From assembly GCF_014836645.1 (NCBI RefSeq), contig NZ_JACSQM010000005.1, positions 248,001-312,000 of the forward strand: a stretch of 64,000 bases of DNA. Reading direction: 5' to 3'. Below the pieces are notes generated by a model that ran no database searches, was not told the DNA's origin, and saw only the letters and a list, made by a program, of their open reading frames with translations. Made by a program: the position numbers and the translations under genes. This DNA comes from Fictibacillus norfolkensis (GTDB lineage Bacteria; Bacillota; Bacilli; Bacillales; Fictibacillaceae). How positions within the stretch are numbered: position 1 is the first letter of the stretch; every line of letters starts with the position of its first letter. Below are positions 1 through 7,235 of this stretch, in pieces.

Positions 1-41
1 AAAAGCGGGAACAACGGTATAAGCCAACTATTCTGCAACAT
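1..41 (-). CDS. nuoL: NADH-quinone oxidoreductase subunit L, 5' end only
   Basis: The first 13 codons of a gene start at an ATG (complement of 39-41) and read MLQNSWLIPLFPL before the window ends. A strong ribosome binding site (AGGAAGGAG) lies upstream, in the gap after nuoK. Position directly after nuoK and a hydrophobic N-terminus fit NuoL, the large antiporter-like proton-pumping membrane subunit of complex I. The identity rests mainly on operon order (nuoK is followed by nuoL), since too little protein is visible for a family match. Confidence 0.7.
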   Translation of the reverse strand, partial: MLQNSWLIPLFPL

Positions 42-59
42 AATCGTCCATCTCCTTCC

Positions 60-374
60 TTATCGCTTCATCGTATCCATCTCATCCACGTTAACCGTCT
101 GTCTGTTGCGGTACAGTGCTATGAGAATCGCAAGTCCGACTGCCGCTTCTGCCGCAGCAACCGTGATCGTAAACAGCGAGAAGATCTGACCTGTTAAACC
201 AGGATTTATAGAATATTTGGCAAATGCCACGAGGTTAATATTTACAGCATTCAGCATCAATTCGATAGAAATCAGTACGATGACCGCATTACGTTTTGTT
301 AATGCTCCAAACAAACCGATGCAAAACAGGATCAAGGCAAGCGTCAAGTAAGCTGCTAAAGGCACAGAGCTCAT
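60..374 (-). CDS. nuoK: NADH-quinone oxidoreductase subunit K
   Basis: A 104-residue, three-helix membrane subunit of the proton-translocating arm of complex I. Two membrane-buried glutamates expected in the family are present: Glu38 in ISIELML and Glu76 in AAAEAAVG, matching the essential glutamates known from the E. coli subunit. Length is typical (about 100). Its start overlaps the end of nuoJ by 4 bases, and nuoL follows after about 18 bases, so it is translated as part of the nuoABCDHIJKL operon. Its quinone and NADH-side partners are encoded further upstream in the same operon. Confidence 0.96.
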   Translation of the reverse strand: MSSVPLAAYLTLALILFCIGLFGALTKRNAVIVLISIELMLNAVNINLVAFAKYSINPGLTGQIFSLFTITVAAAEAAVGLAILIALYRNRQTVNVDEMDTMKR

Positions 375-883
375 TTTTTTGCCTCCTTTTCATCGTCGTC
401 CCGCTTTGCCAGAATGATAGAACCGATCAAGGCAACAAGCAGCAAGACAGAAGTTAACTCGAACGGAATCACATAATGCGAATACAGTTCGATTCCGATC
501 TTTTTCGTATTATCGATGTGAAGCTCTGCGTTCTGCTGACCAAAATCAAGGTCTTTGATCTTGCCGTACATGATCAGAAAGAAGAGTCCGATCGCAAGTC
601 CCGTTAAGATGACTTTCAACCGTGGTGCACGTTTCTCTTTTTCCTGATGACGTGTGAGCATGATCCCGAATAACATGATGATCGTGATAGCGCCTGAATA
701 GATCAGTACCTGTACGACAGCTACGAACTCTGCTGATAATGTGATGTAGATTCCGGCAATGGCAATGAACGTAAAAATAAGAGCAACAACCATGTGTACG
801 ACATTTGATAGGTTGATAAGAAGAACGCCGCCGGCAATGGCTGTTAAAGCGAGAAAGAAAAAAGCGATCATTTCACCGGTCAT
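371..883 (-). CDS. nuoJ: NADH-quinone oxidoreductase subunit J
   Basis: A 170-residue polytopic membrane protein with about five hydrophobic segments and a charged C-terminal tail ([10 protein letters not shown]), as in NuoJ/ND6, the membrane-arm subunit packed against NuoK, NuoA and NuoH. The family-typical helix with [20 protein letters not shown] is present at about residues 39-58. It overlaps nuoI upstream and nuoK downstream by 4 bases each, indicating coupled translation. Confidence 0.95.
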   Translation of the reverse strand: MTGEMIAFFFLALTAIAGGVLLINLSNVVHMVVALIFTFIAIAGIYITLSAEFVAVVQVLIYSGAITIIMLFGIMLTRHQEKEKRAPRLKVILTGLAIGLFFLIMYGKIKDLDFGQQNAELHIDNTKKIGIELYSHYVIPFELTSVLLLVALIGSIILAKRDDDEKEAKK

Positions 884-1299
884 GCTTTGTTCTCCTTTCT
901 GACATTCTCATCGTTCTCATCGAGCCACTCGAGGTTTTTGAAAAGTTCATCACGGCTGTATTCAGCAAGCTCGAACTGATTCGTCATCACGATCGCTTCG
1001 GTCGGACAGACTTCGGTACAGAGGTCGCATAGTATGCAGATTTCAAAATTAATATCGTACGTGTCGATGATCTTCCCTTTTTTCGCAGGATCTGGGTGGG
1101 GCTTACCCGTTAACTGGATGCAGTCGGTCGGGCAGATCTGCGCGCATTGATTACAGACGATGCATTTTTCGGGATAAAACTTTTGGATGCCGCGGAAACG
1201 GTCAGGCATCTGGATCGGCACGTCCGGATAGCTTGTTGTGACGTTTTGCTTAGTTAGGTTTTTGACGGTATAGCTTAAACCTTTTACAAGACCTTTCAT
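880..1299 (-). CDS. nuoI: NADH-quinone oxidoreductase subunit I (2x[4Fe-4S])
   Basis: The 139-residue ferredoxin-like subunit carries electrons through the peripheral arm of complex I towards NuoB. Two classical 4Fe-4S motifs are visible: Cys46-Cys49-Cys52-Cys56 in CIVCNQCAQICP and Cys88-Cys91-Cys94-Cys98 in CILCDLCTEVCP. The first cysteine of each 3-Cys run pairs with the last cysteine of the other motif, as in the family. Length is somewhat short but complete. AAGGAG lies 12 bases before the ATG. The gene is separated from nuoH by about 500 bases holding two repeat elements, which is odd for an operon in which nuoH and nuoI usually touch. Confidence 0.97.
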   Translation of the reverse strand: MKGLVKGLSYTVKNLTKQNVTTSYPDVPIQMPDRFRGIQKFYPEKCIVCNQCAQICPTDCIQLTGKPHPDPAKKGKIIDTYDINFEICILCDLCTEVCPTEAIVMTNQFELAEYSRDELFKNLEWLDENDENVRKENKA

Positions 1300-1378
1300 C
1301 CTGAGATCACGCTCCTTATGCGTTGGTCTTTCGATTGATAGAGCATTGTTTTAGCTTTGCTTTGTCGTTTATGAAAGT

Positions 1379-1507
1379 GTTGATTTCCGCTCCAGGATGC
1401 TCGCTTTCCGGGGGGCGTGCGGTGAGCCTCTTAGTGCCTTGCACTGTTAAGAGTCTCACCTGTCCCGCTGATCCCCCAGGAGTCTCGCACCTTGCGCTCC
1501 AATCAAC
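1379..1507 (+). repeat. Palindromic dispersed repeat, copy A (subtype I)
   Basis: A 129-bp element bounded by GTTGATT and AATCAAC inverted ends. Inside are the conserved blocks GCTCGCTTTCCG, GGTGAG/CTCACC and CAGGAGTCTCGCACC. The apical hairpin is CTCTTA/TAAGAG (subtype I, shared with copies at 31598 and 58824). Lies between nuoH and nuoI, 138 bases from an oppositely oriented subtype II copy. Confidence 0.85.
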
Positions 1508-1645
1508 TATTCGAGGAAGTGATTTGCAAAACTTTAATAATTCAATAGATATTCAAACCGATGGCTAAGGTCATTCTATAAAATTCTTTATTCTAGAATT
1601 TCTAGAAGCTTGTTGCTGTTCAATCATTTCTTTCTTCTATGAACT

Positions 1646-1773
1646 GTTGGTTGTAGTGAAAGGTGTGAGACTCCTGCGGGACAGGTGGGCAAGTGAGACA
1701 CTTAAATGTGAAACATTCGAATGTGGCTCACCGCCTGCCCCGCGGAAAGCGAACACCTGTAACGGAAACCAAC
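1646..1773 (-). repeat. Palindromic dispersed repeat, copy B (subtype II)
   Basis: A 128-bp element in reverse orientation to copy A, with imperfect GTTGGTT/AACCAAC ends. Read on the minus strand it has CGCTTTCCGCGGGGCAGGC, then GTGAG/CTCAC enclosing a hairpin based on CACATT and AAGTG (subtype II, shared with the 37579 and 59034 copies). Its end is about 27 bases from the nuoH stop, so it lies in the nuoH-nuoI spacer and would be transcribed with the operon. Confidence 0.85.
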
Positions 1774-1800
1774 TCCTACATTTACTACCAGATTTGTCTT

Positions 1801-2799
1801 TTATAAAAACAGTTCCTTAACTGCTGCACTGACAAAAATGTTTAGCAATGCTAGCGGCAGTAGGACCTTCCATGCGAAGCTCATTAGTTGATCGGCGCGG
1901 AGTCGTGGAAGTGTGCCGCGAATCCAGATCATGAAAAACACGACGATGCTGAATTTGACACCGAACCACAACATCCCTGGGATAAAATCTAAGAACGGAA
2001 TCGGGTTCCAGCCTCCTAAGAAAAGAACGGTTGTTAAGGAAGCCATCGCAAACAGATACACATATTCCGTAAGCATGAAGAATGCCCATCGAAACCCTGA
2101 GTATTCGACGTGATAACCGGCCACAAGCTCTGACTCTGCCTCAGGCAAATCGAACGGTGTACGGTTCAACTCAGCGATTGAGGAGATCAAGAATACAAAA
2201 AATCCGATCGGCGTTAAGAAGATGTAAGCAATGTTTTCTTGGCCTCTTACGATATCATTTAAGTTCAGACTGCCCGCGAACAGAATCACTCCGATCACAG
2301 AGATAACAAGAGGAATTTCGTATGAAATCATCTGTGCTGCAGCACGCATGCCGCCGAGTAACGAGTACTTATTGTTTGATGCCCAGCCACCCATTAAGAT
2401 GCCGATCGTTGAGATTCCTGAAACGGCTACGTAATACAGAAGGCCGACACCGAGGTCTGCGAACTGCATGTTCTCTGAGAACGGAATCGTCGCGAGCACC
2501 ATGAAGGCTGGAGCAAATGCGATGACCGGTGCCAAGATGAACAATGGACGATCAGCTAGTTTCGGTATGGTGTCTTCTTTTATTAAAAGTTTAAAAACAT
2601 CAGCCACCGTTTGGAGTAGACCGAATCTTCCTCCAACCCGGTTCGGTCCTGTACGCATCTGCATGAACCCGAGCACTTTTCGTTCGGCTAGAATCGCATA
2701 GGTTACGAACCCGAGAACCGTAACGAGTAATGCCGCGCCGAGCGCAAAGAAAATCGCAACATGCGTCCAGCCGGGCTGTGCGTATAAAAGCTCCTCCAT
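1801..2799 (-). CDS. nuoH: NADH-quinone oxidoreductase subunit H
   Basis: A 332-residue membrane subunit with about eight helices that forms much of the quinone chamber between the peripheral and membrane arms of complex I. Two ND1 signatures are present: GPNRVGGRFGLLQTVADVFK near residue 51 and the acidic loop FDLPEAESELVAGYHVEYSG near residue 216. Length is typical. The ATG overlaps the nuoD stop (TGATG), indicating translational coupling. Confidence 0.97.
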   Translation of the reverse strand: MEELLYAQPGWTHVAIFFALGAALLVTVLGFVTYAILAERKVLGFMQMRTGPNRVGGRFGLLQTVADVFKLLIKEDTIPKLADRPLFILAPVIAFAPAFMVLATIPFSENMQFADLGVGLLYYVAVSGISTIGILMGGWASNNKYSLLGGMRAAAQMISYEIPLVISVIGVILFAGSLNLNDIVRGQENIAYIFLTPIGFFVFLISSIAELNRTPFDLPEAESELVAGYHVEYSGFRWAFFMLTEYVYLFAMASLTTVLFLGGWNPIPFLDFIPGMLWFGVKFSIVVFFMIWIRGTLPRLRADQLMSFAWKVLLPLALLNIFVSAAVKELFL

Positions 2800-3899
2800 C
2801 AGCCATCGACCTCCCCGAGAACGATATCAATCCCGCCTAAGATGGTAATCAAGTTGGAGATGTTTTCACCGACTAAAAGTTTTGGCAGAATCTGAAGGTT
2901 GTAAAAAGAAGGTCTGCGAAACTTTAAGCGATACGGTTCTTTTTTTCCTTCTGACGCGATGTAGCAGCCGATCTCTCCGCGAGGCGACTCAATGCGAACG
3001 AAAGCTTCACCTTTTGGCGGCTTGATGATTCTTGGCACTTTTGCCATGACCGGACCTTCTTCTGGAAACTGTTCCACCGCTTGTTCTACAATCTTGAGTG
3101 ATTCTTCGATCTCTTGCATGCGGCACTGATAACGCGCCCATGCATCGCCTGTATGAAAGACCGGAACATGAAAATCAAAACGGTCATAGATCGAATAAGG
3201 CTCATCTTTTCTAAGATCCCAATTCGTACCCGTGCATCGTAAGTTTGCACCGCTTAATGAAAAGTTCAGCGCTTCTTCTTTCGTGTAGTAGCCGATTCCT
3301 TTTACACGGTTCAAGAAGATCTCGTTGCCTGTCACAAGGTCGTGATAGCCAGCAAGCTCTTCTCTCATGTATGGAACAAAGTCACGGACTTTTTCGATCC
3401 AGCCTTCTGGTGCGTCCCACTTCACACCGCCAACTCGCATATAGTTGAACGTCAGGCGTGCGCCACAGATCTCATTCAACATATTGATGATGGCTTCTCG
3501 TTCACGGAACGCGTATAGAAATGGACTCATCGCCCCGATATCTAATAAATATGTACCGAACCAAACGAGATGGCTTGCGATGCGGCCGAGCTCCATCACG
3601 ATGACGCGCAAATATTCCGCGCGTTCGGGTATCTCTAGACTCATCATCGTTTCAACCGCATGGCAGATCACATAATTGTTCGTCATGGCCGCTAAATAAT
3701 CCATGCGGTCTGTGTATGGAATAATCTGCGTGTACTGAAGGTTTTCTGCTAATTTCTCTGTGCCTCGGTGAAGATAACCGATCACTGGCGTGGCTTCAAT
3801 GATCGTCTCTCCATCAATTTTGAGTACGATTCGAAAAACGCCGTGTGTGCTAGGATGCTGAGGCCCAACGTTGAGGAGCATCTCTTCTGTTCTGATCAA
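2799..3899 (-). CDS. nuoD: NADH-quinone oxidoreductase subunit D
   Basis: The 366-residue 49-kDa-type subunit, related to the large subunit of NiFe hydrogenases but lacking metal-binding cysteines, lines the quinone site. N-terminal NVGPQHPSTHGVFRI and the C-terminal GGIDIVLGEVDG are family signatures. It follows nuoC after 5 bases and runs into nuoH. Length (about 366) agrees with Bacillus homologues, and the gene is separate from nuoC rather than fused to it as in some enterobacteria. Confidence 0.97.
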   Translation of the reverse strand: MIRTEEMLLNVGPQHPSTHGVFRIVLKIDGETIIEATPVIGYLHRGTEKLAENLQYTQIIPYTDRMDYLAAMTNNYVICHAVETMMSLEIPERAEYLRVIVMELGRIASHLVWFGTYLLDIGAMSPFLYAFREREAIINMLNEICGARLTFNYMRVGGVKWDAPEGWIEKVRDFVPYMREELAGYHDLVTGNEIFLNRVKGIGYYTKEEALNFSLSGANLRCTGTNWDLRKDEPYSIYDRFDFHVPVFHTGDAWARYQCRMQEIEESLKIVEQAVEQFPEEGPVMAKVPRIIKPPKGEAFVRIESPRGEIGCYIASEGKKEPYRLKFRRPSFYNLQILPKLLVGENISNLITILGGIDIVLGEVDG

Positions 3900-3904
3900 T
3901 GTCT

Positions 3905-5194
3905 CTACACCTCCACGTCATGTGGTTCGTAATCTTTTCTTAGCGGATATCCTACCCAATCGTCCGGCAGCATGATTCGCGTTAAGTTCGGATGACCTTC
4001 AAAATGGATGCCTAAAAGATCATACGTTTCACGCTCTGGCCAGTTTGCTCCCTCCCATAACGGGGTAATGGAATGGGTAGTAGCGATCGTTCTGTCTATT
4101 TTTACTTTTAATGCAACGGACTGGCGATGATTGTACGAATACAGGTGGTTATAAACTTCAAAATGCGTTTCAAAATCGGTGCCGTGCATTTCAGATAAAT
4201 AATCAAAGCGAAGTTGATCGTTATATTTTAAAAACTCCGCGATTTTATAATAAGATTCAGGTTTTGCAACTAAGGTAGGGACGTCTTTTGACAGTCTGTT
4301 AATATAGGAATCTTCGAGTACATCTTCTCCTAGATGTTCTTTGATGACTTTTCTGTAGGTATCGAGGATAGGTTGGTTTGGTGATGGTTTTTCTTCAGCA
4401 ACAGGTTCTGTTCCTGCACCTTTAGCGTTGGCGGCTGCTCGTGCTTTTGCGGCTGCAGCTGCTTTCGCCTTTGCAGCGGCGATCGCTTTCGCTTTTTCGT
4501 CGTCACCTGCTGACTCAGTTGTAGAATCTGTCCCTGCTTCACGAGAGGCTTTTGCTTTAGCAGCAGCGGCAGCTTTTGCTTTTGCTGCTGCGACGGCCTT
4601 TGCTTTTGCAGCAGCTTTCGCTTTTTCATCGTCTGAAGCGGGTTCGGTGGATGTGTCGCCTCCACCCACTCTTGCGAGTTTTGCTTTAGCAGCAGCTGCT
4701 GCCTTCGCCTTTGCTGCTGCGGCTGCTTTCGCTTTTGCCGCGGCTAGTGCTTTTTGTTTTGCAAGATCATCTGCTGGCTCATCACTTTGTGGAGCTTTTG
4801 TCGTTTCTGATTTTTCAGCTTGGCGCTGTTTTGCGAGCTCGAGTGCTTTTGCTTTCGCCTCTGCGGCCGCTTTCTTTTTCAGCTCTTCTTTTGTTAGCTC
4901 TGGTTCAGTGGCGGTCGGCTCCGATCCTTCTGCAGCTTTCGCTTTTTCAGCCTGGCGCTGTTTTGCGAGTTCAAGCGCTTTTGCCTTCGCTTCTGCTGCG
5001 GCTTTCTTTTTCAGCTCTTCTTTTGTTAGCTCTCGTTCTTCAGCGATCGGCTCCGACACATCTGCAGCCTTCTCTTTTTCAGCCTGACGCTGTTTTGCGA
5101 GCTCAAGCGCTTTTGCCTTCGCTTCTGCGGCGGCTTTCTTTTTTTGTTCTTCTATCGATAATCCTTCATTGGAATCATTTTGCTTATCTGTCAT
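3905..5194 (-). CDS. nuoC: NADH-quinone oxidoreductase subunit C with long Ala/Lys-rich N-terminal extension
   Basis: The C-terminal 155 or so residues (from about 275) are the 30-kDa subunit domain, with the signature [19 protein letters not shown] followed by [19 protein letters not shown]. The first ~270 residues are low complexity. A 44-residue unit whose core is [20 protein letters not shown] occurs three times, starting at residues 18, 62 and 106, then blocks of AAAKAKA with short Ser/Thr/Glu/Pro linkers. The pattern predicts long charged helices or coiled coil on the cytoplasmic side. Bacillus NuoC proteins are known to carry variable N-terminal extensions; this one is large. Nucleotide repeats make long open frames on the opposite strand that are not genes. 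Overlaps nuoB by 4 bases. Confidence 0.93.
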   Translation of the reverse strand: MTDKQNDSNEGLSIEEQKKKAAAEAKAKALELAKQRQAEKEKAADVSEPIAEERELTKEELKKKAAAEAKAKALELAKQRQAEKAKAAEGSEPTATEPELTKEELKKKAAAEAKAKALELAKQRQAEKSETTKAPQSDEPADDLAKQKALAAAKAKAAAAAKAKAAAAAKAKLARVGGGDTSTEPASDDEKAKAAAKAKAVAAAKAKAAAAAKAKASREAGTDSTTESAGDDEKAKAIAAAKAKAAAAAKARAAANAKGAGTEPVAEEKPSPNQPILDTYRKVIKEHLGEDVLEDSYINRLSKDVPTLVAKPESYYKIAEFLKYNDQLRFDYLSEMHGTDFETHFEVYNHLYSYNHRQSVALKVKIDRTIATTHSITPLWEGANWPERETYDLLGIHFEGHPNLTRIMLPDDWVGYPLRKDYEPHDVEV

Positions 5195-5706
5195 TCGCTC
5201 ATCACCTTCTTGCCTGTCTTCGCTTCATAACGGATTTTTTCTTGAAGCTTGTTGATGCCATAAATGAGTGCAGCAGGGTTAGGTGGACATCCTGGTATGT
5301 ATACATCCACGGGTACGATTTGATCTACGCCTTTTACGACGGCATACGATTTAATGTAAGGACCTCCGGCTGTGGCGCATGATCCCATCGCGATGACCCA
5401 TTTAGGTTCTGGCATCTGTTCGTATAATCGTTTTAATACGGGCGCCATTTTTTTCGTTACAGTTCCTGAAACGATCATTACGTCAGATTGACGAGGTGAT
5501 GTACGAAATATGCTTCCAAAACGGTCTAAGTCGTAATGCGACGATCCTGTACCCATCATTTCAATCGCACAGCAGGCGAGTCCAAAGGTTAACGGCCATA
5601 GTGAATTACTTCTGGCCCAGGCTTTCACTTGTTCAAGTGTTACCATGAATACGTTGCGGTCTAGTTCGGCGCGTTCCTCAGCCGTAAGCTCCCACTTTAT
5701 GTCCAT
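5191..5706 (-). CDS. nuoB: NADH-quinone oxidoreductase subunit B
   Basis: The 171-residue subunit carries the terminal [4Fe-4S] cluster N2 that hands electrons to quinone. Ligands are visible: the tandem Cys45-Cys46 in [10 protein letters not shown], Cys110 in GSCATAGG and Cys140 in PGCPPNP. I choose the ATG at 5706, which has AAGGTG upstream, over an in-frame TTG seven codons earlier. The start lies inside the end of nuoA (10-base overlap). Confidence 0.96.
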   Translation of the reverse strand: MDIKWELTAEERAELDRNVFMVTLEQVKAWARSNSLWPLTFGLACCAIEMMGTGSSHYDLDRFGSIFRTSPRQSDVMIVSGTVTKKMAPVLKRLYEQMPEPKWVIAMGSCATAGGPYIKSYAVVKGVDQIVPVDVYIPGCPPNPAALIYGINKLQEKIRYEAKTGKKVMSE

Positions 5707-6071
5707 TTCAGCACCTTCTTTTTCCAAGCGTATACAAGACCTAACGTTAAAAGAACAACAAAAATCCCCATCTCGATCAGAGCGAACACGCCTAACTCTT
5801 CATAGGCCACGGCCCAGGGGTATAAAAATACGGTTTCAACATCAAAAATAACAAACATGAGCGCAAACAAATAATAGCGGACATTGTATTGAACCCAACT
5901 TTGATGAAAAGGTTCGATTCCGCTTTCGTAGGTGGTGTATTTTTCTGCTGATGGTTTATAAGGGCGCAACAAACGGCCTGCAGTCAGTGCGACTACCGGT
6001 AGAAGGACCCCTAAAAATAAAAATACAGCCACAATGAGGTAATTGTTTTGATACAGATGATAAAAATCCAT
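5697..6071 (-). CDS. nuoA: NADH-quinone oxidoreductase subunit A
   Basis: A 124-residue, three-helix membrane subunit and first gene of the operon. The conserved loop between the first two helices reads [20 protein letters not shown], and the second helix has [20 protein letters not shown] with the buried acidic residues typical of the family. AGGAGG lies just before the ATG. A short palindrome (CAGAATT..AATTCTG, 6092-6110) lies about 20 bases upstream of the start codon. Confidence 0.97.
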   Translation of the reverse strand: MDFYHLYQNNYLIVAVFLFLGVLLPVVALTAGRLLRPYKPSAEKYTTYESGIEPFHQSWVQYNVRYYLFALMFVIFDVETVFLYPWAVAYEELGVFALIEMGIFVVLLTLGLVYAWKKKVLKWT

Positions 6072-6121
6072 TCTGACTACCTCCTAATCTTCAGAATTTT
6101 ATAAATTCTGTAACCGCTTTA

Positions 6122-6150
6122 ATTATAGCAAATTCCATATTTTGTGTCGA
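6122..6150 (-). promoter_or_regulatory. Sigma-A-type promoter of the nuo operon
   Basis: On the minus strand, TCGACA (6145-6150) and TATAAT (6122-6127) are spaced by 17 bases, with TGC before the -10 (extended -10). The predicted start is about 45 bases upstream of nuoA. Confidence 0.75.
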
Positions 6151-6290
6151 TGTGCTTCTTCACATATGGTACTTCTACTATATTAAGGTCACTCCCTTAT
6201 TTTTCTATAGAAATGTTCATAATCCTGTAAATTTTTTGGATGTGACGATAGACTGTTAGCAGTATGATAGATATAAAGGGGAGATTCGTA

Positions 6291-6488
6291 ATGGATATAT
6301 GGTGGATTGCTTACTTCTTGATCGTCGTAATCTCGATCGCTGGATTAGTCGGTACGATCATGATTTCTAAAACACAGGACGAAAAATACGGAAGTTCAAC
6401 TCGTCAGAACCTCGTGCGCCTCACTCTCATCTATGCAGTGGTGATCCTCGTTTCGATCATCGCACTTGCTCTCTATATCTATCTTTAA
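6291..6488 (+). CDS. Small two-helix membrane protein, function unknown
   Basis: A 65-residue protein starting MDIWWIAYFLIVVISIAGLV, with two hydrophobic segments (about residues 4-24 and 44-64) joined by a charged loop containing KTQDEKYGSSTRQN. The ATG at 6291 has AAAGGGGAG eight bases upstream; the in-frame ATG nine codons earlier has no such site. Diverges from nuoA and precedes the DUF1722 gene by 32 bases. It resembles small two-TM proteins common in Bacillus genomes, but I cannot assign a role. Confidence 0.75.
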   Translation: MDIWWIAYFLIVVISIAGLVGTIMISKTQDEKYGSSTRQNLVRLTLIYAVVILVSIIALALYIYL

Positions 6489-6520
6489 TAGAATGTCGTT
6501 ATTAAAGGATGTGATCTACT

Positions 6521-6910
6521 TTGAAAAAAGAGACCGAACAGCTGTGGGCTAGTGAAAAATACACCGTGATGGCTAAGGGGTACAACTTTTACAAAGAGGT
6601 TCAAGGTTTGATTAGAGACGCTCAATCTGACTCTGATTATAAAAAAGTTAGGTTGTTGATTGGTGTGCTGAAGGAAAAACCTTATGAGCGACGTGCTTTA
6701 TGCAACACGTTAGAACATGTTTGGGGTTATTTTAAAAAATCAGCTGAAGAATTGGACAAAGAGCACTTCTTTTCGCTGCTGAACACGTTGAGAGAGTCAG
6801 ATGAAGAGTACTATGATGAAATACCGTATGAAATTGATCTTTTTTTGCAATATTTGCTTCAAAAATACCCTTCAGATTACTTATCACGTTCAACATTTAT
6901 TCAAAATTGA
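6521..6910 (+). CDS. YbgA-type DUF1722 protein
   Basis: A 129-residue soluble protein with a TTG start preceded by GGATGTG. Features recalling DUF1722 (COG3272) are the N-terminal LWASEKYTVMAKGYNFYKEV, the central LEHVWGYFKKSAEELDKEHF and the C-terminal LQYLLQKYPSDYLSRSTFI. In many bacteria this domain is fused to DUF523 or sits beside photolyase genes; here it stands alone. Biochemical function is not established. Probably co-transcribed with the small membrane gene upstream and ends at a strong terminator. Confidence 0.75.
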   Translation: MKKETEQLWASEKYTVMAKGYNFYKEVQGLIRDAQSDSDYKKVRLLIGVLKEKPYERRALCNTLEHVWGYFKKSAEELDKEHFFSLLNTLRESDEEYYDEIPYEIDLFLQYLLQKYPSDYLSRSTFIQN

Positions 6911-6948
6911 GGATGGTCCCATTGTGTAGTGGGACCATCCTTTTGTTT
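6911..6948 (+). terminator. Intrinsic terminator after the DUF1722 gene
   Basis: GGATGGTCCCAT..GTGGGACCATCC stem with a TTTTGTTTTG tail on the plus strand, immediately after the stop codon. Confidence 0.9.
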
Positions 6949-6963
6949 TGCCTAAAATAGGTG

Positions 6964-7153
6964 CAGTTTCGGTAGACGAAACTGTTTTGTGCACATACCC
7001 CACTAGGTATTATTACATTCAGTTCAAGAAATATGGCTAATAATACAGCGAGAATTTGAATTATTCCCGCGAGATTTCACTATAATCCGGCGAGTTTTTA
7101 ACATATATCGGCGAGTCTACATATTTCGACTTCTATTATCACTCATATACCCC
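6964..7153 (+). repeat. 21-bp tandem array cassette, class B, with flanking palindromes
   Basis: Five units start at 7021, 7042, 7063, 7084 and 7105, exactly 21 bp apart. The core is CCGGCGAGTTTT with a variable rest; the first unit is degenerate and the last ends GCGAGTCTACATATTTCGAC. Upstream lie a 21-bp palindrome CAGTTTCGGT-aga-CGAAACTG (6964-6984), 10 bases, then a 16-bp hairpin ATACC..GGTAT (6995-7010), then 10 bases. ATACCCC (7147-7153) begins 42 bases after the start of the last unit. The same layout recurs at 62298-62487 and, with another array motif, at 12738-12938. It is just 3' of the glpD terminator. Confidence 0.88.
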
Positions 7154-7173
7154 CCACCCGCTCCAAGAGACAC

Positions 7174-7210
7174 CAAAAAGACACCCCGCTCTAACTAAAG
7201 CGGAATGCCT
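7174..7210 (-). terminator. Intrinsic terminator of glpD
   Basis: Minus strand GGCATTCCGCT, loop, AGCGGGGTGTC followed by TTTTT, about 25 bases after the glpD stop. Confidence 0.75.
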
Positions 7211-7235
7211 CTCTGCTGTACATATAAACTTTCTA

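Noticed and set aside
1323..1568. 81-codon plus-strand open frame in the nuoH-nuoI spacer.
   Set aside because: It is mostly palindromic repeat copy A; no ribosome binding site and opposite to the operon.
4428..5382. Long plus-strand open frames opposite nuoC and nuoB rich in Ala, Phe and Leu.
   Set aside because: They are mirror images of the Ala/Lys codon repeats of nuoC, which contain no stop on the opposite strand; no ribosome binding site or homology pattern.
7021..7130. Short regular repeats with variable parts as a possible CRISPR array.
   Set aside because: The 21-bp period, 10-13-bp imperfect cores and 8-11-bp variable parts are too small for repeat-spacer units, and no cas genes are present.
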